Part shown: positions 10,367-20,609 of the stretch, piece after piece
Numbering within the stretch: position 1 is the stretch's first letter
How the letters are laid out: each line of letters begins with the position of its first letter
Assembly (NCBI GenBank): GCA_016194335.1
Contig: JACQBR010000011.1
Coordinates: forward strand, 1 to 64,000
Direction of reading: 5' to 3'
Source of the DNA: Microcaldota archaeon
GTDB taxonomy: Archaea > Micrarchaeota > Micrarchaeia > Norongarragalinales > UBA97
Length of the DNA stretch: 64,000 nt
Notes under the pieces: generated by a model
Databases searched by the model: none
What the model was told of the DNA's origin: nothing
Seen by the model: the letters and a program-made list of their open reading frames with translations, nothing else
Made by a program: the position numbers and the translations under genes

Positions 10367-10415
10367 GCCCAAGATGTAGTGGTCAATTAGGTTCAGGCAA
10401 CACAATATGTAGTGG
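10367..10415 (+). promoter_or_regulatory. Two NrdR-box-like sites (GCCCAAGATGTAGTGG at 10367-10382; ACACAATATGTAGTGG at 10400-10415)
   Basis: Second site fits the known NrdR-box pattern acaCwAtATaTwGtgt at about 14/16 positions; first site is weaker (about 11/16); starts are 33 bp apart, upstream of nrdR. Confidence 0.65.
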
Positions 10416-10448
10416 TTATGGGAATAAGGCTAGAGTGCCGCTTGCCCG

Positions 10449-10955
10449 GTGGAACAAATGAGGTGCCCCTTCTGCCTTCACGAAGAGACGCGCGTGCTTG
10501 ACAAGCGGGAGGCCGAGGATGCCGAGAGCAACCGCCGGAGGCGCGAGTGCCTCAACTCCAACTGCGCCAAGCGCTTCACCACCTACGAAAGGGTCGAGGC
10601 GCCGGAGCTTACGGTAATGAAGAAGGACGGGAGGCGGGAGATGTTCGAGCCTGCCAAGGTGCGCTCGGGCATCCTGCACGCGTGCGAAAAGACGCGCGTG
10701 ACGGGGGAGCGGATTGACCGCATCGTGTCCGAAATAGAGGCTGAACTGCGCTTCGGCTCGCCAAGCGAGGAAGTGACCAGCAGTGAAATCGGCGAGAGGA
10801 TAATGGAAAAGCTCCGCGCCCTTGACAAGGTGGCGTACATAAGGTTCGCAAGCGTCTACCGCGAGTTTGCGGACGTGGCGGAATTCGAGAGGATGCTCAA
10901 GGAGATGAAAAAGGAAGACAAGGCCGAAAGGGTGAAGGAAGCGGCAGTGGCGTAA
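10449..10955 (+). CDS. nrdR: Transcriptional repressor NrdR (Zn ribbon + ATP-cone)
   Basis: MRCPFC...TRVLDKREAEDAESNRRRRECLN..C..RFTTYERVE plus ATP-cone; precedes nrdJ. Confidence 0.93.
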   Translation: MEQMRCPFCLHEETRVLDKREAEDAESNRRRRECLNSNCAKRFTTYERVEAPELTVMKKDGRREMFEPAKVRSGILHACEKTRVTGERIDRIVSEIEAELRFGSPSEEVTSSEIGERIMEKLRALDKVAYIRFASVYREFADVAEFERMLKEMKKEDKAERVKEAAVA

Positions 10956-10991
10956 TCGGAAAGAGGCCATTGGGTTGGGGGGGAAGGAAAG

Positions 10992-11309
10992 GTGGATCAG
11001 GAGGCTTACGCGGAGTTCCTTTCGCAAATCAAGATTGCCCTTGGACAGAACGACCACAAGTTCGACGAGAGGGGGGACTCGCTCGTGCTTAAGACGCACG
11101 CCGAACCTGCCGATGTTTTCGGAATACTTCCGGAACACGACCGATTTATGGCGATGGTGGAGGAAATAAACCAAGGCAGGAGAAGGAAAAGCACCATAGT
11201 CAAGATAGTGCCCAAAGCGGATGGCGCGGCCACGGGAGGAGACGCGCCCATGAAGATTAAGAAGGAACTTGGCAAGCGCGGCAAGGAAAAGCGCTATTGG
11301 TCATATTGA
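10992..11309 (+). CDS. Hypothetical protein between nrdR and nrdJ
   Basis: 105 aa ORF in the nrd operon, basic C-terminus; no family recognised. Confidence 0.6.
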   Translation: MDQEAYAEFLSQIKIALGQNDHKFDERGDSLVLKTHAEPADVFGILPEHDRFMAMVEEINQGRRRKSTIVKIVPKADGAATGGDAPMKIKKELGKRGKEKRYWSY

Positions 11310-11384
11310 ACGGGGGGCTCAACGGCCCGGAAATCGGCAACGGCTGGAAGAACGAAAAGAAGAAATGCGCGGGATGATGGGAAA

Positions 11385-11630
11385 ATGGCAAACGTCAAGA
11401 AATACGTCCTGTTCACGACGCCTTACTGCGTGAGCTGCAAGCCGGTGAAGGAATTTCTCAAGAGGGCGACAATCGACGGCGAGACTCTCGACGCCAGCGG
11501 CGAGGGGAGCGAAAAGGCGGTGGAAATGGGAGTGCGTTCGGTGCCTACCGTGGTGCTTCTGGACGAACGTGGGGGCGAAGTGGCGCGGGCGAGCAACGTC
11601 TCGACCTTGCGCGAGCTTCTGAGCGGGTAG
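11385..11630 (+). CDS. Glutaredoxin/NrdH-like thioredoxin-fold protein
   Basis: LFTTPYCVSCKPVKEFL CxxC and VRSVPTVVL cis-Pro motif; 81 aa; adjacent to nrdJ. Confidence 0.85.
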   Translation: MANVKKYVLFTTPYCVSCKPVKEFLKRATIDGETLDASGEGSEKAVEMGVRSVPTVVLLDERGGEVARASNVSTLRELLSG

Positions 11631-11706
11631 GAATTTGGGCCCGTTGGGAAAAATAGCGGGGCAAAGGGGTAAAAAAGATAACACCGGGTAAGCCCAAGCT
11701 TCGGCT

Positions 11707-14700
11707 ATGCCGGCCGATCCAAAAATGTTTGTCAATTTCTTTGAAAATGGGTGGGGGGGCGAATCCATGACTCCTGTTGCTGAAGGGAAGGAAAAGGGCG
11801 GGCTGACTGTTTCGGAGCAGAAGAGGATCACTGGCCTGAAAATCCAGCGGGTTTTCACCAAGGAAGGGCAGGACCCCTACTCGACGGTCAAGTGGGACAG
11901 GCGCTCAAGCGTAATCCGCAACCCTGACGGCAGCACGGTGTTCGAACTCAAGGACGTGGAAGTGCCTGCAAGCTGGTCGCAGGTGGCCACCGACGTGATG
12001 GCGCAGAAATACTTCCGCAAGGCGGGAGTCCCGCAGTTCGACTCAGGCGGAAAGCCCGTCCTCGACTCGAACGGAAAGCAGTTGCTCGCGGGGGAGAATA
12101 GCGTGAGGCAGGTGGTGTCGCGCATTGCAGGCTGCTGGCGCCACTGGGGAGAGAAGCACGGCTATTTCGCGTCAGCTCAAGACGCGTCTGCGTACGAGGA
12201 CGAGATGGCGTTCATGCTCCTCAACCAATACGCCGCGCCCAACTCGCCCCAGTGGTTCAACACGGGCCTCAATTACGCCTATGGAATCGCCGGACCGGCA
12301 CAGGGGCATTGGTATGTCGACCCCGATTCTGGGCACCTCACGCAATCGAAAGACGCGTACACCCATCCGGCTCCGCACGCGTGCTTCATCCAATCAATAA
12401 GGGACGACCTCGTCAATGAGGGCGGGATTTTCGACCTTGCAAGGAGGGAGGCGCTTGTTTTCAAGTACGGCTCTGGAAGCGGGTCCAATTTCTCCTCTCT
12501 GCGGGGTTCGGGTGAGAAGCTCAGCGGAGGCGGAATCTCAAGCGGGCTGATGAGTTTCCTGCGGATTTTCGACAGGGCTGCGGGCGCGATTAAATCCGGC
12601 GGGACCACCCGCAGGGCGGCGAAGATGGTCGTGGTGGACATGGACCATCCCGACGTGGAGCAATTCATCGAATGGAAGATGGTGGAGGAGCAGAAGGTCG
12701 CCGCACTGGTGACGGGCAGCAGGCAGAACGCAAAGTGGCTCAACGAAATAATGAAAGTCTCAATTGAACAGAAAACGGATGATTACAAGCGCAACCCCGG
12801 CCTTGCAAGGGCAGTTGCCCAAGCGCAGGAAAACGGCGTCCCCCTGAACTACATCGTGAGAACCGTTTCGCTTGCAACTCAAGGAAAGACAAGCCCCAAC
12901 ATTCCCGTTTATGACACCCACTACGAGGGAGAGGCGTACCTGACCGTAAGCGGGCAGAACAGCAACAACAGCGTACGCGTGTCAAACGAATTCATGCGCC
13001 TTGTCGAGAAGGACGGCGAATGGAACCTCATTGCCCGCACGAGCGGAAAACCCGTCAGGACACTCAAAGCGCGTTACCTGTGGGATAAAGTGGCCAACTC
13101 CGCTTGGGCAAGCGCCGACCCCGGAGTGCAATTCGACGATACGATCAACGAATGGCACACGTGCCCGGTGGACGGGAGAATCAACGCAAGCAACCCGTGC
13201 AGTGAATTCCTCTTTCTCGACGACACCGCATGCAATCTCGCAAGCATAAACCTCGCGCCATTTCTCAACGAGGACACCGGAACATTCGACGCCAAGGGAT
13301 TCCTGCACGCCTGCAGGCTATGGACAATAACGCTCGAAATCAGCGTGCTGATGGCCCAATTCCCCTCAAAGGAAATTGCCTTAAAGAGCCATCTGACGCG
13401 AACACTCGGCCTCGGCTACGCCAACCTCGGCACGGTCCTGATGGTGATGGGCGTGCCTTACGACAGCGACAGGGGCCGCGCCATTGCGGGCGCCATTACC
13501 GCCCTGATGTGCGGCGAGGCGTACGCGACGAGTGCGTCCCTTGCAAAGGCGCTCGGGCCTTTCGAGGCATACGGCCGCAACAAGGAGCACATGCTCCGGG
13601 TCATCCGCAACCACCGTCGAGCGGCTTACGACGCGCCCGCAGGCGAGTACGAGGGGCTGACGGTAAAACCAGTCGGTATTAACGAACAGCATTGCCCGGC
13701 AGAACTGGTGACGGCGGCAAGGGAAGCGTGGGATCGGGCCTTGGACCTTGGGGAAAAAAACGGGTACAGAAACGCGCAAGTTACGGTGATCGCTCCGACT
13801 GGCACGATTTCTTTGGTGATGAACTGCGACACCACGGGAATCGAGCCCGACTTTGCCGTCGTGAAGTACAAGAAGCTCTCGGGAGGCGGGTATTTCAAGA
13901 TAGTGAACCAGAGCGTGAAAAAGGCGCTTGGGCACCTGGGCTACTCCCGGCAGCAAATGCACGAGATTGAAAGATACTGCGTGGGCCACGCGACCCTGCA
14001 GGGCGCACCGCACATAAATTGGGAGAGCCTCAAGCAAAAGGGTTTCACGCCGGACAAGATCGACGCCATTGAGAAGCAGCTCCCAAACGCGTTCGAGCTC
14101 AAGTTCGCGTTCAACAGGTTCGTGCTCGGCGAGGAATTCTGCAGGGGCGTGCTGGGATTCACCGAAGCGCAGCTTGACGACCCCAAGTTCGACCTGCTCA
14201 AGGCGCTCGGCTTTTCAAGGCAGGAGATAGCAGAGGCCAACGACTTCGTGTGCGGCACGATGACGACCGAAGGCGCGCCCCACCTCCGGAAGGAGCACTA
14301 CGCGGTGTTCGACTGCGCGAGCAAGTGCGGCAAGAGGGGAACGCGGTTCATTTCAGCAAGGGCGCACCTGAGGATGATGGCCGCCGCCCAGCCTTTCATC
14401 AGCGGCGCGATTTCAAAGACCATCAACATGCCCAACGAGGCGACGGTGGCAGAGGTGAGGCAGGCGTACGACGAGTCGTGGGGCCTGATGCTCAAGGCAA
14501 TCGCACTCTACCGCGACGGGTCGAAACTCAGCCAGCCCCTCAACGCCTCGGCGGACGGGGAGGACGAAGTTGCAAGCGTGCTGGGAAGGGAAGAGCAGGA
14601 CGTGGACGAGACCAGGGGGCTCCGGGAGCTTCAGGAAAAAATCGTCGCGTCATACAAGCTGCGCAAGCGCGACCTGCCCCACAAGCGCCTGGGCTTCACG

Positions 14701-15378
14701 GAAGAGGCGAGGGTGGGCGGGCACAAGATTTACCTGCGCACCGGCGAGTACGGCGACGGCACTCTCGGGGAGATTTTCGTCGACATGTACAAGGAAGGCG
14801 CCGGATACCGCTCCCTGCTCAACTGCTTCGCGATTGCCGTGAGCAAGGGGCTGCAATACGGAGTTCCCCTTGAGGAATTCGTCGACACGTTCACCTTCAC
14901 CCGCTTCGAACCCTCGGGAGTGGTGCAGGGCAACGAGAACATCAAGAACTCCACAAGCATCCTCGACTACGTGTTCCGCGTGCTGGGCTACGAGTATTTG
15001 GGAAGGGAGGATTTGGTGCACTACAACCCGCAGGGCCACGCCACGCGGCCCGAACTCACCCAAGGCCAGAAACAGCTCGCAACCTACCTGCCCCCGACCG
15101 CGTCTAGAATGCCTCCCGAAATGAGGATGGCCCACCCTTCCGGACTGCCAGCCGCACCCGCAACAAGCGTTTCCGCCCCAGCAGCCACGTTCTCCCAGCA
15201 CGGCAAGGACTTCACCCGCGGCGCAGATGAGGCGGGCGGGAATGCGGAAAAAATTGCCGACGCCAAGGCGCAGGGCTACACCGGGGAACAGTGCCTCAAC
15301 TGCGGAAGCATGAAGGTCAAGCGCAACGGCTCGTGCGCAGTGTGCGCCGACTGCGGCGAGACGACGGGATGCAGCTGA
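11707..15378 (+). CDS. nrdJ: Adenosylcobalamin-dependent (class II) ribonucleotide reductase
   Basis: [55 protein letters not shown]-terminal [25 protein letters not shown]-track start used; the ATG at 11767 is an alternative. Confidence 0.95.
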   Translation: MPADPKMFVNFFENGWGGESMTPVAEGKEKGGLTVSEQKRITGLKIQRVFTKEGQDPYSTVKWDRRSSVIRNPDGSTVFELKDVEVPASWSQVATDVMAQKYFRKAGVPQFDSGGKPVLDSNGKQLLAGENSVRQVVSRIAGCWRHWGEKHGYFASAQDASAYEDEMAFMLLNQYAAPNSPQWFNTGLNYAYGIAGPAQGHWYVDPDSGHLTQSKDAYTHPAPHACFIQSIRDDLVNEGGIFDLARREALVFKYGSGSGSNFSSLRGSGEKLSGGGISSGLMSFLRIFDRAAGAIKSGGTTRRAAKMVVVDMDHPDVEQFIEWKMVEEQKVAALVTGSRQNAKWLNEIMKVSIEQKTDDYKRNPGLARAVAQAQENGVPLNYIVRTVSLATQGKTSPNIPVYDTHYEGEAYLTVSGQNSNNSVRVSNEFMRLVEKDGEWNLIARTSGKPVRTLKARYLWDKVANSAWASADPGVQFDDTINEWHTCPVDGRINASNPCSEFLFLDDTACNLASINLAPFLNEDTGTFDAKGFLHACRLWTITLEISVLMAQFPSKEIALKSHLTRTLGLGYANLGTVLMVMGVPYDSDRGRAIAGAITALMCGEAYATSASLAKALGPFEAYGRNKEHMLRVIRNHRRAAYDAPAGEYEGLTVKPVGINEQHCPAELVTAAREAWDRALDLGEKNGYRNAQVTVIAPTGTISLVMNCDTTGIEPDFAVVKYKKLSGGGYFKIVNQSVKKALGHLGYSRQQMHEIERYCVGHATLQGAPHINWESLKQKGFTPDKIDAIEKQLPNAFELKFAFNRFVLGEEFCRGVLGFTEAQLDDPKFDLLKALGFSRQEIAEANDFVCGTMTTEGAPHLRKEHYAVFDCASKCGKRGTRFISARAHLRMMAAAQPFISGAISKTINMPNEATVAEVRQAYDESWGLMLKAIALYRDGSKLSQPLNASADGEDEVASVLGREEQDVDETRGLRELQEKIVASYKLRKRDLPHKRLGFTEEARVGGHKIYLRTGEYGDGTLGEIFVDMYKEGAGYRSLLNCFAIAVSKGLQYGVPLEEFVDTFTFTRFEPSGVVQGNENIKNSTSILDYVFRVLGYEYLGREDLVHYNPQGHATRPELTQGQKQLATYLPPTASRMPPEMRMAHPSGLPAAPATSVSAPAATFSQHGKDFTRGADEAGGNAEKIADAKAQGYTGEQCLNCGSMKVKRNGSCAVCADCGETTGCS

Positions 15379-15865
15379 CAGCCCTTTCTTCGGGCATCCT
15401 CCTCGCAAGCTCGTCGGAGTGCCCTCGAAAGCCCTGGGGGGAAATCAGCGTGAATTCTGCGCCCAATGGGCAAGCTTCCCCGCGACCCATTCGGAGAAAT
15501 CTCTCCTCCAACACCTTTGGAAGTCTTTCGTCCACCTGCCGCCTGAAATAGCCCAAAAGCTCCTCTTGCTCATTTCTTTGAAAGTGAATGCGCCCGCCAT
15601 TCACGGCCAGCGAATGCCCTTGGAGCTTCTCGCTTCCAAGACGCACGACTCCCCTCTCGTTAAAATCAACGGCAATGCGGTGTTCGGTCACACTACCTGC
15701 AGAAATTCTCTTTCCGGGAAGCCGCGCAATTTTCCCCATCCTGCCACTCGCGGGAGTGTATGCAACGGCGCAGCGCAAGTTCGGATGGCCGGGAACCTCG
15801 ACTAACGGGCCGACTATCAAACCGCCCCCCGTCGGCCGGCCCACCAAATCCCGGATTTTTTCCAC
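15317..15865 (-). CDS. Hypothetical protein
   Basis: 182 aa ORF filling the gap downstream of nrdJ; its 3' end overlaps nrdJ; no family recognised. Confidence 0.45.
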   Translation of the reverse strand: MEKIRDLVGRPTGGGLIVGPLVEVPGHPNLRCAVAYTPASGRMGKIARLPGKRISAGSVTEHRIAVDFNERGVVRLGSEKLQGHSLAVNGGRIHFQRNEQEELLGYFRRQVDERLPKVLEERFLRMGRGEACPLGAEFTLISPQGFRGHSDELARRMPEERAVSCIPSSRRSRRTLRTSRCA

Positions 15866-15892
15866 GCTTTGATAAAACGCGGCAAATATAAA

Positions 15893-15987
15893 TACAGAAA
15901 AACAGGAAAGTCTTGCGAAAATGCAATTCCTGTTTTGCTACTAGCGGACTCGGCAAATCACCTGCACAACTTTCCGAGTCCGCTATA
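15893..15987 (-). repeat. Dual-hairpin element, divergent copy D
   Basis: Stems 15899-15908/15927-15936 (AAAACAGGAA/TTCCTGTTTT, 18-nt loop) and 15942-15953/15974-15985 (TAGCGGACTCGG/CCGAGTCCGCTA, 20-nt loop); shares borders and central TTTGCWACTAGCGGA with the other copies. Confidence 0.75.
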
Positions 15988-16065
15988 GCTTCCCCTGATG
16001 GCTTGCGCGGGGGTTCCGCAAATTTATTGACGGTTGGGCGGCGCGTCCCGCCGTCTTTTTCACGC

Positions 16066-16157
16066 TATAGCGGATTGCATAGATAATGAAACATTGCCAG
16101 CAATCCGCTAGTTGCAAATCGCACTTCTAAAGTTCCAGAATTAATGCGATTTGCTAT
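16066..16157 (+). repeat. Dual-hairpin element, copy 1 (92 bp)
   Basis: TATAGCGGATTGC...GCAATCCGCTAGTTGCAAATCGCA...TGCGATTTGCTAT; near-identical reverse complement at 22698-22789. Confidence 0.9.
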
Positions 16158-16923
16158 ATTTGCCGGCCGCGGGGGGACCGGGCATCCTGTCTGCAACGAG
16201 CATGAAACGGCCTCCCACCTCCTCGCCGGGAAACTGGCGCACCCGCACTTTGAAGCCTTTTTCCTCCAGCAACGCGGCGAATTCCGCAGGATCGCTCGCA
16301 ACGTGAGCCGGATATTGCCTGCTGGCTGGAAGGTCGATGACCACAAGCCGGTGGGAAATGGCATCCGCAATTTTCCGAAGCGTTTCAAGCCGCTTTTCAG
16401 GCTCGATGTGGGTGAGCACCTCGGGAAGAAACGCAATGTGGAACGAACCGGAGAAGGGCAGGTTCCGCGCGTCCGCCTGCACGTAACTGAATTTTTCCCG
16501 CGGCGGCTTGTGGCGCGCGTACTTGTCGCGCAGCTTGGCCAGCGCGAGGGGAAGTCCGTCCTTTCCCTTCACCCGGCTGAACGACGTTGCATCCAGCCAG
16601 TCCTGGCGGAGATATTCCCCAACCGCCTTGTTTTTCGTGTTGGCGATCCCCTCGCGCAGGAATTTGAGGAGGTTTCTCGAAATGTCGAGGAAAACCGTAT
16701 GGCCAAATTTCCTGCCGGCAAGCATTGGGTTGTATCCCGCGCCTATTTCCAATCCCCGGACGTCCCCGTTTTTCAATCCCGGCACCCGAAGAAACCGGGA
16801 TACCTTCAGCCGGTTTGACGGGGAGGAAAGCAGGGTGGCGTACGACGGGGGCAAATCCCGGTCGTAAAGCCTGCGGTGGGTCCACATCCGGCGGTTTTCA
16901 TCAATCTCGAAATTGCCTGCCAT
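16141..16923 (-). CDS. Class I SAM-dependent methyltransferase
   Basis: GLEIGAGYNPML, VFLDIS, YVQADARNLPFSGSFHIAFLPEVLTHIEP; start at MAGNFEID (16923). Stop codon falls in repeat copy 1. Confidence 0.8.
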   Translation of the reverse strand: MAGNFEIDENRRMWTHRRLYDRDLPPSYATLLSSPSNRLKVSRFLRVPGLKNGDVRGLEIGAGYNPMLAGRKFGHTVFLDISRNLLKFLREGIANTKNKAVGEYLRQDWLDATSFSRVKGKDGLPLALAKLRDKYARHKPPREKFSYVQADARNLPFSGSFHIAFLPEVLTHIEPEKRLETLRKIADAISHRLVVIDLPASRQYPAHVASDPAEFAALLEEKGFKVRVRQFPGEEVGGRFMLVADRMPGPPAAGKYSKSH

Positions 16924-17014
16924 GCTGCAGGTTTTTTTAGGTGCGGGGTGGTATTTCAATGCTTTTCGCAAGGGAACCGCTGTGGTTTTAATCCTTAGGC
17001 ACGAAAACTTGTTC

Positions 17015-17803
17015 ATGGAGAAAAGCCCTGCAGTAGTTTTTCTTCTTGCCTCTGCACTCATCATTTCCGGCTGCCTCTCCCCCGGCGGAGCGCCCGCGCC
17101 TGCGAGCAACGGCACGAACTCCACTGACGGGGGGAACCTCACTTTCTTCCAGCTGGGCACGCCCGACGGCTGGATGCTTCCGGGCTTCAGGCTGGCGCCC
17201 GCGCACGCCGCAAACGGCAGGGCGGTAATCCTCCTTCACGCGCTGGGAAGGGACAAGTCCGAGTGGGCGTCGTTTGCAAACTCCCTCGCGGTTGGAGGTT
17301 ACGACGTTTTCGCAATGGACCTGAGGGGCCACGGCGATTCGGGCGTCAACGGCACGCGGAGAAGCTACGGAAGTTTCGACACTGCAGATTTCCAGAAGAT
17401 GGCTGGAGACGCGGGCGGGCTTGCGCAATTCATACGAAGCAATTACAAGGAAGAGAGAATCAGCATCGTGGGCGCGAGCATCGGCGCGAACGCCGCACTC
17501 AATTACGCGGCGCGGGATGCGCAGGTCGGTCCAGTCGTGCTTCTCTCGCCCGGGCTTGACTACCGCGGGGTGCAAACGCCGAATGCGATGAACAACTACT
17601 CCCAAAGCGGAAGGAAGGCGCTGCTGGTTGCGAGCGGGGAGGACGAGTACGCGGCATTTTCGTCAAGGCAGCTGAAGGAAACCGCAGGCGGCAATGCCGA
17701 ACTCGCAATCCTGCAGGGCGCGGGGCACGGGACGGAAATGCTTGCTGGAACCAACGGGCGGGAACTTTCAAAAAAAGTTATTGAATGGCTTGGCCGGAAC
17801 TAG
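17015..17803 (+). CDS. Alpha/beta hydrolase, lipoprotein-like
   Basis: Signal/lipobox LLASALIISGC; MDLRGHGDSG; IVGASIGANAALNYA; C-terminal GAGHGTEML. Confidence 0.85.
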   Translation: MEKSPAVVFLLASALIISGCLSPGGAPAPASNGTNSTDGGNLTFFQLGTPDGWMLPGFRLAPAHAANGRAVILLHALGRDKSEWASFANSLAVGGYDVFAMDLRGHGDSGVNGTRRSYGSFDTADFQKMAGDAGGLAQFIRSNYKEERISIVGASIGANAALNYAARDAQVGPVVLLSPGLDYRGVQTPNAMNNYSQSGRKALLVASGEDEYAAFSSRQLKETAGGNAELAILQGAGHGTEMLAGTNGRELSKKVIEWLGRN

Positions 17804-17897
17804 GGCCCGGATTCTGAAACCCTCTATTTCCAGAATATCGGAGGGCAAAACCCCACAAGGTTTCCCCGCCTACGGAGGAGAGTCCTGCTATCTTGCT

Positions 17898-18797
17898 TCA
17901 ACTCCTCCGGCTTTCCCCTGGCTTTTTTTCGGGAGCTACAAGGCCGTAGAGGAAGGTGGCGATGTCAATCCCGCCGGGCGGCTTGAATTCGCGCAGGTCC
18001 GAAAGCGACCCTGAAAACGGCCCGAGGCTTGCCTTAGTCGGGTCATCAACATGGAGAATCTTGTAACGCAAAGTGAGCGGCACTCGCGTTGACAAAGGAG
18101 TTTTCGGATTTTCGGAAGTGCCGAAATGTCCCTGGAATTCCAAGAGCTTTTGGCGCACGCCGTCATTCGCAACCGTTTCCGGGCTTACCCCGCGCAATTT
18201 TTCTATGATTGTCTGGACATCGGGGTGCCGGAGAATGAAGGAATTGACGCGATCCATCGCCTTGGCGGCCTCCCCACTGCTGTCGGTGTGAAGCATGAGG
18301 AAAATCTCGTCCCCTCCCTTCCTAACGACCACATCCTCGTTGCGGAGCTTGGAAGTGAGCGTCTCTGCGATTGCGCGCAACGCCTTGTCGCCCGCAGTGT
18401 CTCCGGCAAGGTCGTTAACCATCTTAAGGCCCTGAAAATCAGTTCCCACAAAAGACACGGCGCGCCCCAATCTCGCCACTCCAGGCAGTTTCTTGGGCAC
18501 AAGCACGCTCCTAACGAAGGCAAAATTGTGCAGGCCGGTAAGCCCGTCTTTCATCGAGCGGATCCTGTTCCATTCGTTAAGCCGCAAAAGAGCCTCTTCG
18601 CCCCAATTAGGGATGCCTGCACCCTCTTCGCCCCTGGAGAAAGCCAGCCTTTTGGCCCTCAACTCATCAAGCCTATCCCGATTGACGTCCTCCAGCGTGC
18701 GCCGCTTCCTGACAGGCTTGGCGCCTTTTTTTCCGTTCGGCAATTTATTTTCACATCCTTTATAGCTCAAACGCCCTTGCGGGCGGATCTTCATCAA
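17898..18797 (-). CDS. GGDEF-domain protein (putative diguanylate cyclase)
   Basis: MKDGLTGLHNFAF, GTDFQGLKMVNDLAGDTAGDKALRAIAETL, RKGGDEIFLML. Confidence 0.83.
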   Translation of the reverse strand: MMKIRPQGRLSYKGCENKLPNGKKGAKPVRKRRTLEDVNRDRLDELRAKRLAFSRGEEGAGIPNWGEEALLRLNEWNRIRSMKDGLTGLHNFAFVRSVLVPKKLPGVARLGRAVSFVGTDFQGLKMVNDLAGDTAGDKALRAIAETLTSKLRNEDVVVRKGGDEIFLMLHTDSSGEAAKAMDRVNSFILRHPDVQTIIEKLRGVSPETVANDGVRQKLLEFQGHFGTSENPKTPLSTRVPLTLRYKILHVDDPTKASLGPFSGSLSDLREFKPPGGIDIATFLYGLVAPEKKPGESRRS

Positions 18798-18857
18798 TTA
18801 CTGCCAAATACGTTTAAAAGCGCTGGGGGAGTAATGGCTACCGGTGAGTAGCGCTTA

Positions 18858-19568
18858 ATGCCTTCAGCTCTGGAGAGGGTGCCCACGGGAATCGCGGGGC
18901 TGGACCAGATTACCAACGGCGGCTTCCTTCGAGGCAGCACCGTGCTCTTAAGCGGCGAGGCGGGATGCGGAAAAACGATCCTCTCGCTGCAGTTCCTCTA
19001 CAACGGCGCGCTTGACGGCGAGCCGGGGCTTTACGTGACGGTGGAGGAGCCGGACATCGACCTGTTCTGGAACATGAAGAACTTCGGCTGGGACCTCGTG
19101 ACGCTGGATGAGAAGAACCTCTTCCACCCCTTCAAGCTCGACATGTTCGAGCGCTGCGACGATTTCGTGAAAATCGACGAGACGGTGCAGAAGCTTGCCG
19201 AAGTGGTCGACCAGACTGCGGCAAAAAGGGTGGTAATCGACTCCCTCACCGCATTCACGCTCTACAGCGGCGACAGGCAGAAAATCCGCTACATGGTGCA
19301 CAACCTCGCGTCGATGCTGCGGAAGAAGAAAGTGACTTCCATACTCACCTGCGAAATCAAGAGGGGGCAGATAAGCAGGTTCGGGGTCGAGGACTTCATC
19401 GCCGACGGGGTCATCATGCTCTACAACCAGCCGGCCAACCGCGCCATCCACGTCCGCAAGCTCCGCGGGGTGAGGCACGACAGCACAATCCACCCTTACT
19501 TCATCGGCGGGAAGGGAATCGAAGTGCAGGCGAACGAGCAGGTAATGTGGGACTCGGTGAACAGATGA
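18858..19568 (+). CDS. KaiC/RecA-superfamily ATPase
   Basis: VPTGIAGLDQITNGGFLRGSTVLLSGEAGCGKTILSLQFLYNGA; RVVIDSLTAF. Confidence 0.88.
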   Translation: MPSALERVPTGIAGLDQITNGGFLRGSTVLLSGEAGCGKTILSLQFLYNGALDGEPGLYVTVEEPDIDLFWNMKNFGWDLVTLDEKNLFHPFKLDMFERCDDFVKIDETVQKLAEVVDQTAAKRVVIDSLTAFTLYSGDRQKIRYMVHNLASMLRKKKVTSILTCEIKRGQISRFGVEDFIADGVIMLYNQPANRAIHVRKLRGVRHDSTIHPYFIGGKGIEVQANEQVMWDSVNR

Positions 19569-19754
19569 GTTTTGCGCGCAAGCTTTAAATCGGCGCGCCG
19601 GTTTTCTTCACGGCATGATGCAATAGGCGTACGTGCACGAAGGCATTGCAAGAAGGCTTTGAAATCCGGAGGCCGCAGCCAGCCTCCCGGCTATGCTTAA
19701 ATAGCTGGAAGCGCTAATTAACGCCGATGAAGAGAACGGAACAGGCGGGCCGAA

Positions 19755-20474
19755 ATGGATAAAGCCGAATCCAAACCCAAAGCCCCAGCGAAGGCTGCGG
19801 GAGCCAAGGCATCGTCAAACTCAATGTGGATTGCCGCAGCGGCAGTCCTCATTCTCCTGTTGCTGGGCGCGATGCGATTCGGCCTCGTCGGCCTCAACCC
19901 CGGCCAATCAGGAAGCGGGCCGGACGGGAACCAAATTATTTCAAGCGCAACGCCTGCCGTTTTTGCAACCTCGAAGCCCAAGGTGGTAAACCCCCCCACG
20001 CCGATTCCAGCTGCAAGGGCAACCTCGACACAGGGGCCCACGGCGCAGGCTGTGGCATCATCAATCCCAAGCGCAACCCCGGAGCCTGCGACCGCATCCA
20101 CTTCTCCAGCGCCAAGCCCAGAGATTCCACCCTCGCCGCCGGGAACTGCCGCTCCAAGCCCTGCAAATTCACCTGCGCCGCAGTCAGCGACGCCAACGCC
20201 ATTTGCGGGCGGGGTCAAACGCGTCTACACTGGCGAATCGTTCCCATTCAACGGCAATGCAATCAGCCTCGTGAAGATTGCGCCCCTTAACGGCGGAAGC
20301 ACGCAATACGCGTTCATAGAGATAGGCGACTCTTCCGGAACGCGGCTGGACTACTTCACCCTCTCGAAAGCCTCCACGCCTTACGACCGCAACGGAATGC
20401 AGATTTCAATAAAGGAAATCTACTTTGCCGGCGACAACGCCACTTCCGTCGACATGGAACTGAAGGCAACCTGA
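19755..20474 (+). CDS. Single-TM protein with P/A/T/S-rich linker and extracellular C-terminal domain
   Basis: N-term TM (WIAAAAVLILLLLGAM); C-term GTRLDYFTLS...YDRNGMQISIKEIYFAGDNATSVDMELKA resembles the C-term of the 28626 protein. Confidence 0.75.
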   Translation: MDKAESKPKAPAKAAGAKASSNSMWIAAAAVLILLLLGAMRFGLVGLNPGQSGSGPDGNQIISSATPAVFATSKPKVVNPPTPIPAARATSTQGPTAQAVASSIPSATPEPATASTSPAPSPEIPPSPPGTAAPSPANSPAPQSATPTPFAGGVKRVYTGESFPFNGNAISLVKIAPLNGGSTQYAFIEIGDSSGTRLDYFTLSKASTPYDRNGMQISIKEIYFAGDNATSVDMELKAT

Positions 20475-20609
20475 TTTTCTAGCGAAGTTTGCAAATGCTC
20501 ATTTGGCGCTTGCCCAGGGCGCTTAGATTTTTTCCTTTAGTTTCGGCAAGCTTGTCAAGAAGCGTTTTTAAGGTGGCTCTGTCAAGATATATTCGGGTGA
20601 TGGTAAGGG

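Noticed and set aside
11707-15378. Intein in NrdJ
   Set aside because: Active-site blocks are contiguous and no intein-type Cys...HN boundary motifs were recognised.
15942-16111. Integron attC sites or XerC/D dif sites
   Set aside because: Lacks the attC RYYYAAC-type core and the dif 11-6-11 layout; loops of 18-21 nt and CTAGCGG cores do not match.
20479-20530. CTAGCGAAGTTTGCAAATG as another dual-hairpin copy
   Set aside because: Superficial similarity only; no paired stems with the conserved borders.
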